Below, piece by piece: positions 1 to 8,000 of a stretch of DNA of 36,934 nucleotides. The stretch comes from an uncultured Prevotellaceae bacterium (GTDB lineage Bacteria > Bacteroidota > Bacteroidia > Bacteroidales > Bacteroidaceae): the NCBI GenBank assembly GCA_946185805.1, contig CAMHKU010000017.1:1-36934 (forward strand), given 5' to 3'. Numbering within the stretch: position 1 is the stretch's first letter; each line of letters opens with the position of its first letter. The position numbers were made by a program, and so were the translations under genes. The notes under the pieces are model-generated. The model was not told the DNA's origin. It did not search any database and was given only the letters and a program-made list of their open reading frames with translations.

Positions 1-56
1 AATTATCGACAGAAATATCTGACTATCAGTCAATTAATTTTTAGAACATCCCTAAT

Positions 57-2549
57 ATGAGAAAAACAATATTGGCGGCACTCTCGCTGGCAGCAGCACA
101 GACAGCCGCTGCCCAGATAAAGACCGAAGTTACGCACTTTCTAATGACCGGTCCCTACGCCGTTGCCGCACCGCTGGCTGCCGACACGGTCGACCTCAAC
201 GGCAAGAAGTTTGACGACCAGACGCTGCAGAACGCCCTGCCCTGGCAGGTAGAGCCTACGGGCACATTCCAAGGCGCCGTGCTGCCGTCGCTACCCGACC
301 AGAAGTCGGTGGGCGTGCTGACGTTCTACATCAACAACAGCAGCTATGTGAAAGGCAAAATCAATGTCAAGGGACCTAAGCACTACAAGCTATTCATTGA
401 CGGCCAGGAGGCCGGCGGCGAGCTGAAGCTGGCTCCCGAGCATCATACCTTGGCCATACGCTATCTGGCAGAGCCGAAGGATACCGACAGCATCAGCGTG
501 ACGCTGGACACGCCCATAGCCTTAACGCCAACCACCGAAAAGCAACATCCCTACATGGTACACGACCTGACCGACGGCCACCGCGTAAGAGGCGCGTCGC
601 TCTCGCCCGACGGCAAGATGGTTTGCCTGAGTTTCCAAACTACTGAGCGCGGCGGCAATTCGCGCTGGGACTACGAACTGCGCGACGTGAAGAGCGGCCG
701 GCTCATCAGCCGACCCACTCACAGCCCTTACTGGATGCCGCGCACGACGGCCTGGATAGAAGAGACAAAGGAACAGGGGTTGCGCGTACTATATAAGGTG
801 AACCCGCTGACCCTTGAGCGCACCCGCTGGACCGCCGGACTGCCCGAGGGCAGCTATGAGGTGAGCCCCACCGAGGATTACCTCATCATGACCGTGGCCG
901 AGAACGGGCCGAAGGAAGACCGGCAGGTGTTCCAGGTGCTCGAGATGGACGACCGTCAGCCAGGCTGGCGCAAGCGCACCTATCTGATGAAATACGACGT
1001 GAAGACAGGCGTCAGCCAGCGTATCACTTTCGGCCCTAAGGGACAGTATCTGCACGACATATCGGCCGACGGCCGCTACCTGCTCATAGGCTCGGCGTAC
1101 TCGCGACTCGAGAAGCGGCCTACGGAGGTGCAAGACCTATACCTAATGGACGCCCAGACACTGAAGGCCGACACGCTGCTGCGCGGCGAGGGATTCCTGG
1201 CTGAAGCGCAGTTCTCGCCCGACGGGCGGCAGATTCTCTTCAAAGGCTCGCCGGAGGCATTTAACCGCATCGGCTGTCAGCTGCCGCAGAGCGTCACGCC
1301 GAGCATGTACGACTATGAGCTGTTTCTCTACGACATAGCCTCGCGCCAGGTGACGCCGCTGACCAAGGACTTCGACCCCTCAGTATCTACCGTTACATGG
1401 TCGGCGGCCGACGGCAATATCTACTTCACCGCCGAAGACCGCGACTACGTGCGCATGTACTCCATCACGGCTCCCTTCTCACCGCTCACCGCCCACCACT
1501 CTCCCCTACCCCTGCAGGGCGACAACGTCTATCGCTACGACATCGCCTCACAGGCCGGCGTGCTGGCCTACCTCTCGTCGGGCACGATGACGCCTACTTC
1601 TGCCTATACCGCCAATCTCTCTAACCTCAAACCTCAAAAGGCAAACGTCACCTTATACGACGGCCGTGCCGACTTTGCCGACGCTGAGGTGGGCACCTGC
1701 CAGGACTGGAACTTCACCAACTCCAACGGTGACACCGTCTACGGCCGCCTCTACCTGCCTAAAGGCTTCGACGCCACGAAGAAGTACCCCATGATAGTCT
1801 ACTACTACGGCGGCTGCTCGCCCGTCTCACGCTATTTCGACTCCACCTACTCGCCCCAGCTGTGGAACTCCTTAGGCTACGTGGCCTATATCCTGCAGCC
1901 CAGCGGCTGCTCCGGCTTCGGCCAGCAGTGGTCGTCGCGCCACGTGAACACCGCCGGCGGCACACCTGATGCTAACGGCAACGTGGCAGGCGGCACGCCC
2001 GCAGGCGACATCATTGAGGGCGTGAAGCAGCTCTGCGCCGAAAAGACGTTCATCGACGCTGCCAAGGTGGGCTGCATGGGCGCCAGCTACGGCGGATTCA
2101 TGACCATGTACTTACAGACCGTCACCGACATCTTTGCCGCCGCCGTCAGCCATGCCGGCATTGCCAACCATACCAGCTACTGGGGCGAAGGCTACTGGGG
2201 CTACAACTACAGCGAGGTGAGCATGGCTAACAGCTACCCCTGGAGCCACCGCCAGCTCTATGTCGACCAGAGTCCGCTCTTCCGTGCCGACAAGATTCAC
2301 ACGCCGCTGCTGCTGCTCCACGGCACCGCCGACACCAACGTGCCCCCGATAGAGAGCCTGCAGATGTTCACCGCCCTTAAGCTCTTAGGCCGCGAAGTGG
2401 CACTGATACAGGTGGAAGGTGAGAACCACCATATCCTCGACTACCAGAAGAAGCTCAAGTGGATAGCCACGCAAATGGCTTGGTTCCAGAAATGGCTAAA
2501 GGACGACCCTACATGGTGGGACGCCCTTTATCCGAAAAAACATCTATAA
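57..2549 (+). CDS. Secreted S9 family peptidase (DPP IV / prolyl oligopeptidase type)
   Basis: 830 residues. It has a typical signal peptide ending near Ala-Gln at residues 19-20, so it should be periplasmic or secreted. A beta-propeller region (about 150-560, with repeated 'SPDGK/SPDGR' blade motifs) precedes a C-terminal alpha/beta hydrolase domain (about 570-825). The catalytic triad can be read directly: Ser677 in GASYGG, Asp759 in HGTADTNVP, and His791 or His792 in GENHHI. Enzymes of this family release dipeptides from, or cleave after, proline in peptides, and in asaccharolytic or proteolytic Bacteroidales they support peptide use. The exact specificity cannot be read here. The start is the only Met before the signal peptide. 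A Pro/His/Ser-rich stretch at residues ~475-486 is encoded by a 7-bp-period repeat (1478-1512) and is probably an inserted loop. The gene ends at a strong hairpin shared with the convergent gene. Confidence 0.93.
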   Translation: MRKTILAALSLAAAQTAAAQIKTEVTHFLMTGPYAVAAPLAADTVDLNGKKFDDQTLQNALPWQVEPTGTFQGAVLPSLPDQKSVGVLTFYINNSSYVKGKINVKGPKHYKLFIDGQEAGGELKLAPEHHTLAIRYLAEPKDTDSISVTLDTPIALTPTTEKQHPYMVHDLTDGHRVRGASLSPDGKMVCLSFQTTERGGNSRWDYELRDVKSGRLISRPTHSPYWMPRTTAWIEETKEQGLRVLYKVNPLTLERTRWTAGLPEGSYEVSPTEDYLIMTVAENGPKEDRQVFQVLEMDDRQPGWRKRTYLMKYDVKTGVSQRITFGPKGQYLHDISADGRYLLIGSAYSRLEKRPTEVQDLYLMDAQTLKADTLLRGEGFLAEAQFSPDGRQILFKGSPEAFNRIGCQLPQSVTPSMYDYELFLYDIASRQVTPLTKDFDPSVSTVTWSAADGNIYFTAEDRDYVRMYSITAPFSPLTAHHSPLPLQGDNVYRYDIASQAGVLAYLSSGTMTPTSAYTANLSNLKPQKANVTLYDGRADFADAEVGTCQDWNFTNSNGDTVYGRLYLPKGFDATKKYPMIVYYYGGCSPVSRYFDSTYSPQLWNSLGYVAYILQPSGCSGFGQQWSSRHVNTAGGTPDANGNVAGGTPAGDIIEGVKQLCAEKTFIDAAKVGCMGASYGGFMTMYLQTVTDIFAAAVSHAGIANHTSYWGEGYWGYNYSEVSMANSYPWSHRQLYVDQSPLFRADKIHTPLLLLHGTADTNVPPIESLQMFTALKLLGREVALIQVEGENHHILDYQKKLKWIATQMAWFQKWLKDDPTWWDALYPKKHL
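1478..1512 (+). repeat. In-gene heptamer array (5 units)
   Basis: Five consecutive 7-mers (CTCACCG, CTCACCG, CCCACCA, CTCTCCC, CTACCCC) lie in frame inside the S9 peptidase propeller and encode a Pro/His/Ser/Leu-rich loop. The period matches the other heptamer arrays in the window. Only the first two units are identical, so this is a degenerate example. Confidence 0.5.
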
Positions 2550-2555
2550 TGCCAC

Positions 2556-2584
2556 AGCCTCCCCTTGCGCAGGGGGAGGCTTTT
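2556..2584. terminator. Bidirectional intrinsic terminator hairpin
   Basis: A perfect 9-bp GC-rich stem (2556-2564 with 2573-2581), an 8-nt loop and a short T run lie between the stop codons of two convergent genes. It overlaps the stop of the minus-strand gene by a few bases. The CCTCCCC/GGGGAGG stem resembles the palindromes found inside coding genes elsewhere in the window. Confidence 0.75.
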
Positions 2585-3125
2585 ATCTTTCCCTATATAT
2601 ACGCACACTGTAGTAAAGAGCTACAGCCAATAGCAGGCCGACCGAGCCAAAAACCGGCCAGGGCGAAGGCGACTCGAAAAACAGCAGCGTCGCCGGAATA
2701 GACAGCGTCAACAGCAGCACCACAAGAGCTGCAACACGCGTCGAGCGAATGGCCAGTTCCGTCTGGCGCAGGGTCTTCACCTCTACGGGCATATTGATCA
2801 GGTGGGGGTGGTAAGCCACCACAAGCAGCAACACCCCTACCCCCGTAATTATGAGACAGGGGACGAGCAGGCCCCACGGCGAACCGTAACCGTTGGGATG
2901 GCCGTGAGCATCAAAGTGGGTGGCTATCACGTCGGGGGCCTTGCTGAGCATCAGGATGATGAGCGCCCAGACGACGAGGGCCATTACGAGGAAGGCTACC
3001 TCAAAGACGGTGCCCTCCGTAGTGCGGTTGACTTTTATCTTCTGTCGCTCCATGTCTTGCCTCTCGGGCACTTGTCTTACAATCTCTTGTTTCTCTCTCA
3101 CCGGTAGAAACTCCTTGTTTCCCAT
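2583..3125 (-). CDS. DUF1648-like small integral membrane protein
   Basis: 180 residues. A charged N-terminal cytoplasmic segment of ~35 residues is followed by about four hydrophobic helices (roughly 41-62, 84-104, 129-149 and 156-174). After the first helix comes 'ATHFDAHGHPNGYGSP', which fits the pattern of DUF1648 (His-Phe-x-x-x-Gly-x-x-x-Gly-Tyr/Trp), a domain also present in SdpI-type immunity proteins. No substrate or partner is evident and no enzymatic function should be assumed. The gene is monocistronic: it converges on the S9 peptidase at a shared terminator and has its own Bacteroidota-type promoter about 50 bp upstream. The start is the first in-frame ATG after that promoter. Confidence 0.75.
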   Translation of the reverse strand: MGNKEFLPVREKQEIVRQVPERQDMERQKIKVNRTTEGTVFEVAFLVMALVVWALIILMLSKAPDVIATHFDAHGHPNGYGSPWGLLVPCLIITGVGVLLLVVAYHPHLINMPVEVKTLRQTELAIRSTRVAALVVLLLTLSIPATLLFFESPSPWPVFGSVGLLLAVALYYSVRIYRER

Positions 3126-3173
3126 TGTCCTATGTGTTATTAATGGTTAACGGCATGATAAAATTTGATATTG

Positions 3174-3204
3174 CAAAAATATCTACTTTTCTCTGGATAT
3201 CAAT
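3174..3204 (-). promoter_or_regulatory. Predicted promoter for the DUF1648-like gene
   Basis: Reading the minus strand, TATTTTTG (3181-3174) matches the Bacteroidota -7 element TAnnTTTG. ATTG (3204-3201) lies 19 bp upstream as a partial -33 element. The expected start of transcription is ~40 bp before the ATG. Confidence 0.5.
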
Positions 3205-3359
3205 ACGCGTGGGCAAAACTTTAACAATATTTAGTTGTAAGCAAGTTGCTGTTTGTTCAAGAGCATTGATGTCTCACGCAGACATATTGGCGATTTTGGA
3301 AGACAAGCACTTGAACTTGAACTTCTCGAAGTTTCAACAGTGATTTTCTGAGTAGTAAG

Positions 3360-3391
3360 TTTGGCAATGTCACAAATAATGCTTAACTTTG
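3360..3391 (+). promoter_or_regulatory. Predicted promoter of the first Rpn gene
   Basis: TTTG (3360-3363), a 20-bp spacer and TAACTTTG (3384-3391) form a near-perfect Bacteroidota sigma-70-type promoter 30 bp before the ATG at 3421. The whole block is almost the same as the promoter of the second Rpn gene at 15972-16003. Apart from this and the divergent promoter at 3174-3204, nothing else was recognised in the 295-bp gap 3126-3420. Confidence 0.75.
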
Positions 3392-3420
3392 CACGCAGTA
3401 AGACTAACATGTAAACAGCT

Positions 3421-4398
3421 ATGATTACCGTTGCCAACCCCATCTACGACGTCGTGTTCAAGTATCTGATGGCCGACGAACGTATAGCGCGTACCATCCT
3501 CTCGGCTCTACTGAAGAGGGATATCACCAGTGTACAGATGCGTCCCCACGAGTATGTCAACGACAAGGGGACCGACATAACCATCTTGCGTATCGACTTT
3601 GCCGCCACGGTGCTCACTGACGACGGCAAGGAACAGCTGGTGCATATCGAGGTCCAGAAGACGTGGCTCGACTCTGAGACACAGCGCTTCCGCCGCTACC
3701 TGGCCGTTCAGTATGAGAATCCCGACAACATGCGGCGTGGCCACGAGGGGCCGTATGCCGTGCCCATGATCATGGTCTACCTGCTAGGCCACCGCGTGGG
3801 CGACATCGAGGAGCCTGTGCTCTATGTACAGCCCGAACCGCGAAGCTATGACGGCAAGAGGGTGACCCATGGCGTTCCCAACCAGTTTGTCGACAGTCTG
3901 ACGCACGAGAGCGTCATCGTACAGATACCACTGCTGCACGGGCAGGTGAATACAAAGCTCGACCGCGTACTGAGCATCTTCGAGCAGACACACAAGGTGC
4001 GCGGCAATGCCAAGTTGCTCAATCTAGACGATACACTCTACGAGGGCGATGCCGACATGCAGCGCATCCTCAGCCGACTGTCGAGTGCTGCTGCCGACCC
4101 GGCTATCCGTCATGACATGGCTACTGAGGAGGAACTATTTTCTGAGATTGACAAGCGCGATGAAGACATTCTGATACGTGACCGTCGCCTAGCCGAGCAA
4201 AAAGTACTGTTGGACGAACGCCAGACGCAACTCGACGAGCAGAAGAGTCAGATTGACGAGCAGAAGAGTCAGATTGACGAGCAGAAGAGTCTTATTCGTA
4301 CATCGGTGAAACTATTTGCAGACATGGGACTATCAGCAGATAGCATCGCTGCAAAACTGGGTATCAGCGAGGATACTGTACAGACGCTGCTATCATAG
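3421..4398 (+). CDS. Rpn-family PD-(D/E)XK nuclease (copy A)
   Basis: 325 residues. The N-terminus 'NPIYDVVFKYLM' and the nuclease motif (Asp59 in RID, then Glu77-x-Gln79-Lys80 in HIEVQK) are typical of the Rpn / 'PD-(D/E)XK nuclease family transposase' group (PDDEXK_2). Relatives in E. coli are DNA endonucleases that promote RecA-independent recombination and have been linked to phage defence. Residues 264-291 are four 7-residue repeats (LDEQKSQ/IDEQKSQ) predicted to form a coiled coil. The C-terminus (~295-325) resembles a short helix-turn-helix ('AAKLGISEDTVQ'). The start follows directly from the promoter at 3360-3391. A paralogue lies 12.6 kb downstream in the same orientation. Transposition by this family is not established, so calling it a transposase would overstate the case. 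Confidence 0.88.
   Translation: MITVANPIYDVVFKYLMADERIARTILSALLKRDITSVQMRPHEYVNDKGTDITILRIDFAATVLTDDGKEQLVHIEVQKTWLDSETQRFRRYLAVQYENPDNMRRGHEGPYAVPMIMVYLLGHRVGDIEEPVLYVQPEPRSYDGKRVTHGVPNQFVDSLTHESVIVQIPLLHGQVNTKLDRVLSIFEQTHKVRGNAKLLNLDDTLYEGDADMQRILSRLSSAAADPAIRHDMATEEELFSEIDKRDEDILIRDRRLAEQKVLLDERQTQLDEQKSQIDEQKSQIDEQKSLIRTSVKLFADMGLSADSIAAKLGISEDTVQTLLS
4210..4293 (+). repeat. 21-bp tandem repeat in Rpn copy A (4 units)
   Basis: Four in-frame 21-bp units starting at 4210, 4231, 4252 and 4273 encode the 7-residue coiled-coil repeat. Units 2-4 are nearly identical at DNA level, while unit 1 is diverged. Copy B has five units at the same residue position (264 onward), so the copy number has changed since duplication. 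Confidence 0.9.
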
Positions 4399-4426
4399 TG
4401 TTTTTTAAAAAACGATTATTCCAGTT

Positions 4427-4464
4427 AAGAAAAGAGATGTTGCTTTTGCAACATCTCTTTTCTT
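4427..4464. terminator. Strong intrinsic terminator
   Basis: A perfect 17-bp stem (4427-4443 with 4448-4464) closes a TTTT loop. The T-rich 3' arm and an A-rich 5' arm allow it to work on both strands. It lies between the stop of Rpn copy A and the stop of the convergent lipoprotein gene. Confidence 0.88.
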
Positions 4465-4481
4465 ATTTCCGTTTCCAATTC

Positions 4482-4997
4482 TCACCGCTGGCGGCGTGCA
4501 AATCCTGGCTGGTCGCTGGGGGTGTCGTAGGGATTATCCATATCTGTGCCGCCTTGGGCGTTGAAGGCTGGCTGGCACACGGTGAGCACCAGCGTGTCTT
4601 TGTCGGCGTAGAACGTCAGCTCCTGCTGGCGTGTTGCCGCCGTTCCATTTTCCTGCCACAATAGTTTCACTCGCGGTGCGCCACTCTGATAGGCCAGCAC
4701 GTCGGCTATCAGCCACTCGGCATGGCCGTCGGTTCGGCTTATCTGCGACGTCAGTCCCGTCAAGGCAATGATTGCCTCCGCGGCCCGTGGTGTCAGGTCG
4801 TAAGTCATCGACAGATGTTTTCCTGATGCTGGCGTCGGAGTCGGAGTTGGCGTGGGAGTTGGCGTCGGAGTCGGTGTCGGTGTCGGTGTCGGAGTCGGAG
4901 TCGGAGTATCAGGCTCGCTGCCACCACCTCCGCCACAACTCCACAGAGTTGCGGCGAAGAGGCATATCATTATCAGTTTTATTGTTCGTTTCATCAT
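4482..4997 (-). CDS. Lipoprotein with (Thr-Pro)13 stalk, unknown function
   Basis: 171 residues. The N-terminus is a lipoprotein signal peptide with lipobox LWSC, so Cys21 is the likely lipidated residue. It is followed by a Gly5 run and then 13 Thr-Pro pairs encoded by a hexanucleotide microsatellite. Poly-Gly after the Cys is common in Bacteroidota surface lipoproteins, and the TP tract probably forms an extended stalk that lifts the small C-terminal domain (about 58-150) off the membrane. I do not recognise that domain. The gene is last in a three-gene operon after the two large LRR proteins: its ATG lies 10 bp after the giant gene's stop, and a heptamer array spans the junction. Residues 1 and 2 are both Met, so the start is uncertain by one codon. 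Confidence 0.8.
   Translation of the reverse strand: MMKRTIKLIMICLFAATLWSCGGGGGSEPDTPTPTPTPTPTPTPTPTPTPTPTPTPASGKHLSMTYDLTPRAAEAIIALTGLTSQISRTDGHAEWLIADVLAYQSGAPRVKLLWQENGTAATRQQELTFYADKDTLVLTVCQPAFNAQGGTDMDNPYDTPSDQPGFARRQR
4830..4907 (-). repeat. Hexanucleotide microsatellite encoding (Thr-Pro)13
   Basis: Thirteen in-frame 6-bp units (consensus ACTCCG on the coding strand, with ACACCG and ACGCCA variants) encode the lipoprotein stalk. Slippage by whole units would change stalk length without a frameshift. Confidence 0.92.
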
Positions 4998-5028
4998 TTA
5001 TCACTTATCATTTATCACTTATCATTTT
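4994..5028. repeat. Heptamer array at operon junction
   Basis: Five 7-mers (TCATTTA, TCACTTA, TCATTTA, TCACTTA, TCATTTT) form two exact 14-bp copies plus a partial third. The array supplies the last codons and stop of the giant surface protein and runs into the ATG of the lipoprotein gene, so a change in copy number would alter spacing between the two cistrons. Confidence 0.85.
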
Positions 5029-8000
5029 CTGCTTGTCCTTGATATAGATGCCCTTGGCACGAGGTTTTTCTACGCGCCGGCCCTGCAAGTCAAACCATTT
5101 ACTATTTGACAATTGACTATTTACTATTTCGGCTACGCCGTCGGCAAAGCCATAGAAACTGCGCGAGGCGCTGCCCTTAGGAATAGCCAGCCAGGCGCGG
5201 TGAGCCTCAGAGCGGAAGGCCCCCTTCTCCTTGTTGGCCGGATACCATCCGAACCACTTCTCCAATGCCGTACCCGCTGGGCCGTAGCAAGCCTTATAGA
5301 AATAGCTGCTCACTAGGGCGGTGGTGGTCGTCGCCTCGTCGCTGCCGTTCAGCAGGTTCTCGCCGTTGTAGGGCGCTGCCTCACTGACGCTCGTCAGCGT
5401 GAAGGTGCCCGCCGTGTGAGCCGTGTTCTCTATGGCCACGGCCGTCGCCTTAGGCACAATGCCGTCGGTCAGTTCCACATATCGGATGCCGCCCTGCTGG
5501 TTGTTGTCTGCCGTCACCACATAGGCCTTCAGTCCTGACGGCAGACGGTAGTTCACCTGCGAGTCGTAGAACGTGCACCAGCCGGCGCCACTGGCGCTGA
5601 TGGCAGTAGTCGCCACCTCCTCTTGGACGAAGTATTCAAAGCTTACGATGTCGCTCTCCTGCATCACGCCCTTCACGGCGTAGGCCTTCAGCACCAGGTG
5701 GTCGTTAATGGTGATAGCCCCCGTGTACTGCCGCCGCGTGCCGTTCTCGTCGCAGGGGCAGCTGCCGTCGGTGGTGTACCAGATGGTGGCACCCTCCGTC
5801 TTGCAGCGCAGCTCCACCGTTGCGCCGCGGCTCACGGTGGTGCCGCTGATGCGCGTGGCCGTCGGCACCTCCACCTTCATCATCGTGCTGTCCACCTGCG
5901 TGGTGTCGCGCTCTACGGGCAGCGTGTCGCTCATGACGGTGAACTCCTGCTGGAAGTCGCTCTCCATCTGCAGACCGGCATAGCTCTCCACGCGGCGGCT
6001 CACGGTGAGCACCACCTTGTCACCCTGAGCCAGCGGCGAGAGGTCGGTGGAGAGGGGCAGGAAGGCCACCTTCGATGCCAGTCTTACGCCTGGCTTCTGG
6101 TAACCCTCGTCGGCGTTCATCAGCTGCAGGGTGCCCCCTAAGGCCTCGCCGCCCTTGGTGACGCTGATGTTCTGGCGCGTCAGCGTGGCCGGGTCCATAA
6201 ACTTGTCGAACTCCACCTCGATGGCGTTCTTATAGGCCGTCACCCGCTTCACCTCGGGCTGGCGCAGCTGCGTCATGCCGATGTTCACGTCAAGCTGCGG
6301 CGGCGGCACGGGCAGCCACTCTGAGTAGGCCGTCTCGTAGCCTTGCTTTTCAAACTTCACCTGCCACAGGCCACGGGGCACGTCCCAGCCGTACTTTCCT
6401 TCGACGTCGGTGAGCTGCGGGTTCACCTGCTCATAGTTCTCGGCATCCCACACCACGGTGCGCTCATACAGGTCGCCATACATATCCTCCACCTCTTCTT
6501 TATAGTAGCAGGTGGCGGTGACGCCCTCCAGACGGTTGCTGCTCACACCCTCGTAGACATAGCCCGAGGGGTCGCGCGTAGGTTTCGACTCCAAGTGACG
6601 CTGCAGCTTCACGGCACGGTCCAGGTTGGCAGTGCCGTGTACCTGGCGGTTCCAGCCACCCAGGGTGCCGTCGGGCACCTCCCAGTCGGTCACCGGCGGT
6701 TCGGGGTCGGGCGGTACGCACTTCAGCCTTGAAATCCAGTTGCGGATATTTTGCTTGTCCTGATTTGAGATGTTAGGATGGACGAAACTCGTGGTAATCG
6801 ATGCAATATCAATGGCCAGCGACACAAACCAGTGAGGAGCCAAAGGCAAGTCGAACACGTCGATAAGTAGCGATGCAGCGTCGGCACCAATCTGTGCGAT
6901 GTCTATACCGGAGTGCCACGTGCAGTCGGTCTTGACCTGGGAATAAAGCGCCGCCCAGTTGTCTTCGTCGCCTATACAGGGGTCGTAGCTCTTGACGATG
7001 TCTACCAGTTCGCTCCATTCAAAGATGTCCTTGAAGTTGTCTTGTACCAAGATGACCAGCGGCGCTATCTGGAAGAAGGCACCGATGACCGTTCCGAAAA
7101 CCTTGGCAAGGAATCCGCTGCCCTTGATAGCAAAAGACCCCGACGCCTTGATGGCTTCAATCGACTTGGGTATCTGCTCAAACAGAGCCTCAATCGGGGC
7201 TTTGTTCTTCAGAACACCCTTCAGCAGATTCTTAATCTTGCCAATCTCCGTCTCAAAGCCCTTGATGATGAAGTTACAGCTCTTGGCAAAGCCTTTCGTC
7301 TCATCGGCCACGCGGTCTATCTTCTGGATGGCGTTGCGCACCGACTCCAGGTCGGCCTCTAAGCGACGGGCCATCTCGGGGCTCTGTGCCGTCTTCAGAC
7401 ACTCCTGAAGCACCTTCTCACTCTCCTTCAGGCGCGGATAGCTCTGCTGGAGACGGGTCAGGCGGGCCTCCTTCTCAGCCAGCTTCTTCCTATATCGTTC
7501 TATGTTGGTTTCCTCCTTGGCTATCCTCTCTTTGGCCTCACGGGTGGCATTGGCTCCATATTTCTCTTTAATCTCTCTGTCCAGCGACGCCATGCCCTCG
7601 TTATACATACATTTCAAGGCCTCATCCAGCTTGTCGCGCAGACTCTTAGCCTCTGCGAGCGCGATGCGGAACTGCTCCATCATTCCAATGCTTTGCTTCA
7701 TCTTCTCGCCGATAGACACAAACTGGGTGGGCAAGACCGTGAACGTGCGGATACACTCCTTGCTGATGAAGGCCTTCGGTGTGCCGATGCCGCCGTCGTG
7801 GATAATCTTGCCGTTCATGCGGGCGAGGGCGGCACCCGTACCTTCTTTGATCTCCATCTCGCGCTTGAGCATGGTCTTGGTGTCGATGATGCAGTAGTGA
7901 CCTCCCTCCTGAAGCACGTAGAGCTTGTAGCCGTCGTCGGTGTCGTATTCCAGATAGCCGTCGCGCTTCAGCTGGGCGGTATCCACGGCGGCGAGCGTCT

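Noticed and set aside
2459..2701. 80-codon plus-strand frame running from the S9 peptidase into the terminator
   Set aside because: It overlaps the peptidase C-terminus, passes through the hairpin and lies opposite the membrane protein gene.
3421..4398. Insertion sequence based on the 'transposase' label often given to this family
   Set aside because: No terminal inverted repeats or target duplications were seen around either Rpn copy, and the fold is a PD-(D/E)XK nuclease with its own promoter.
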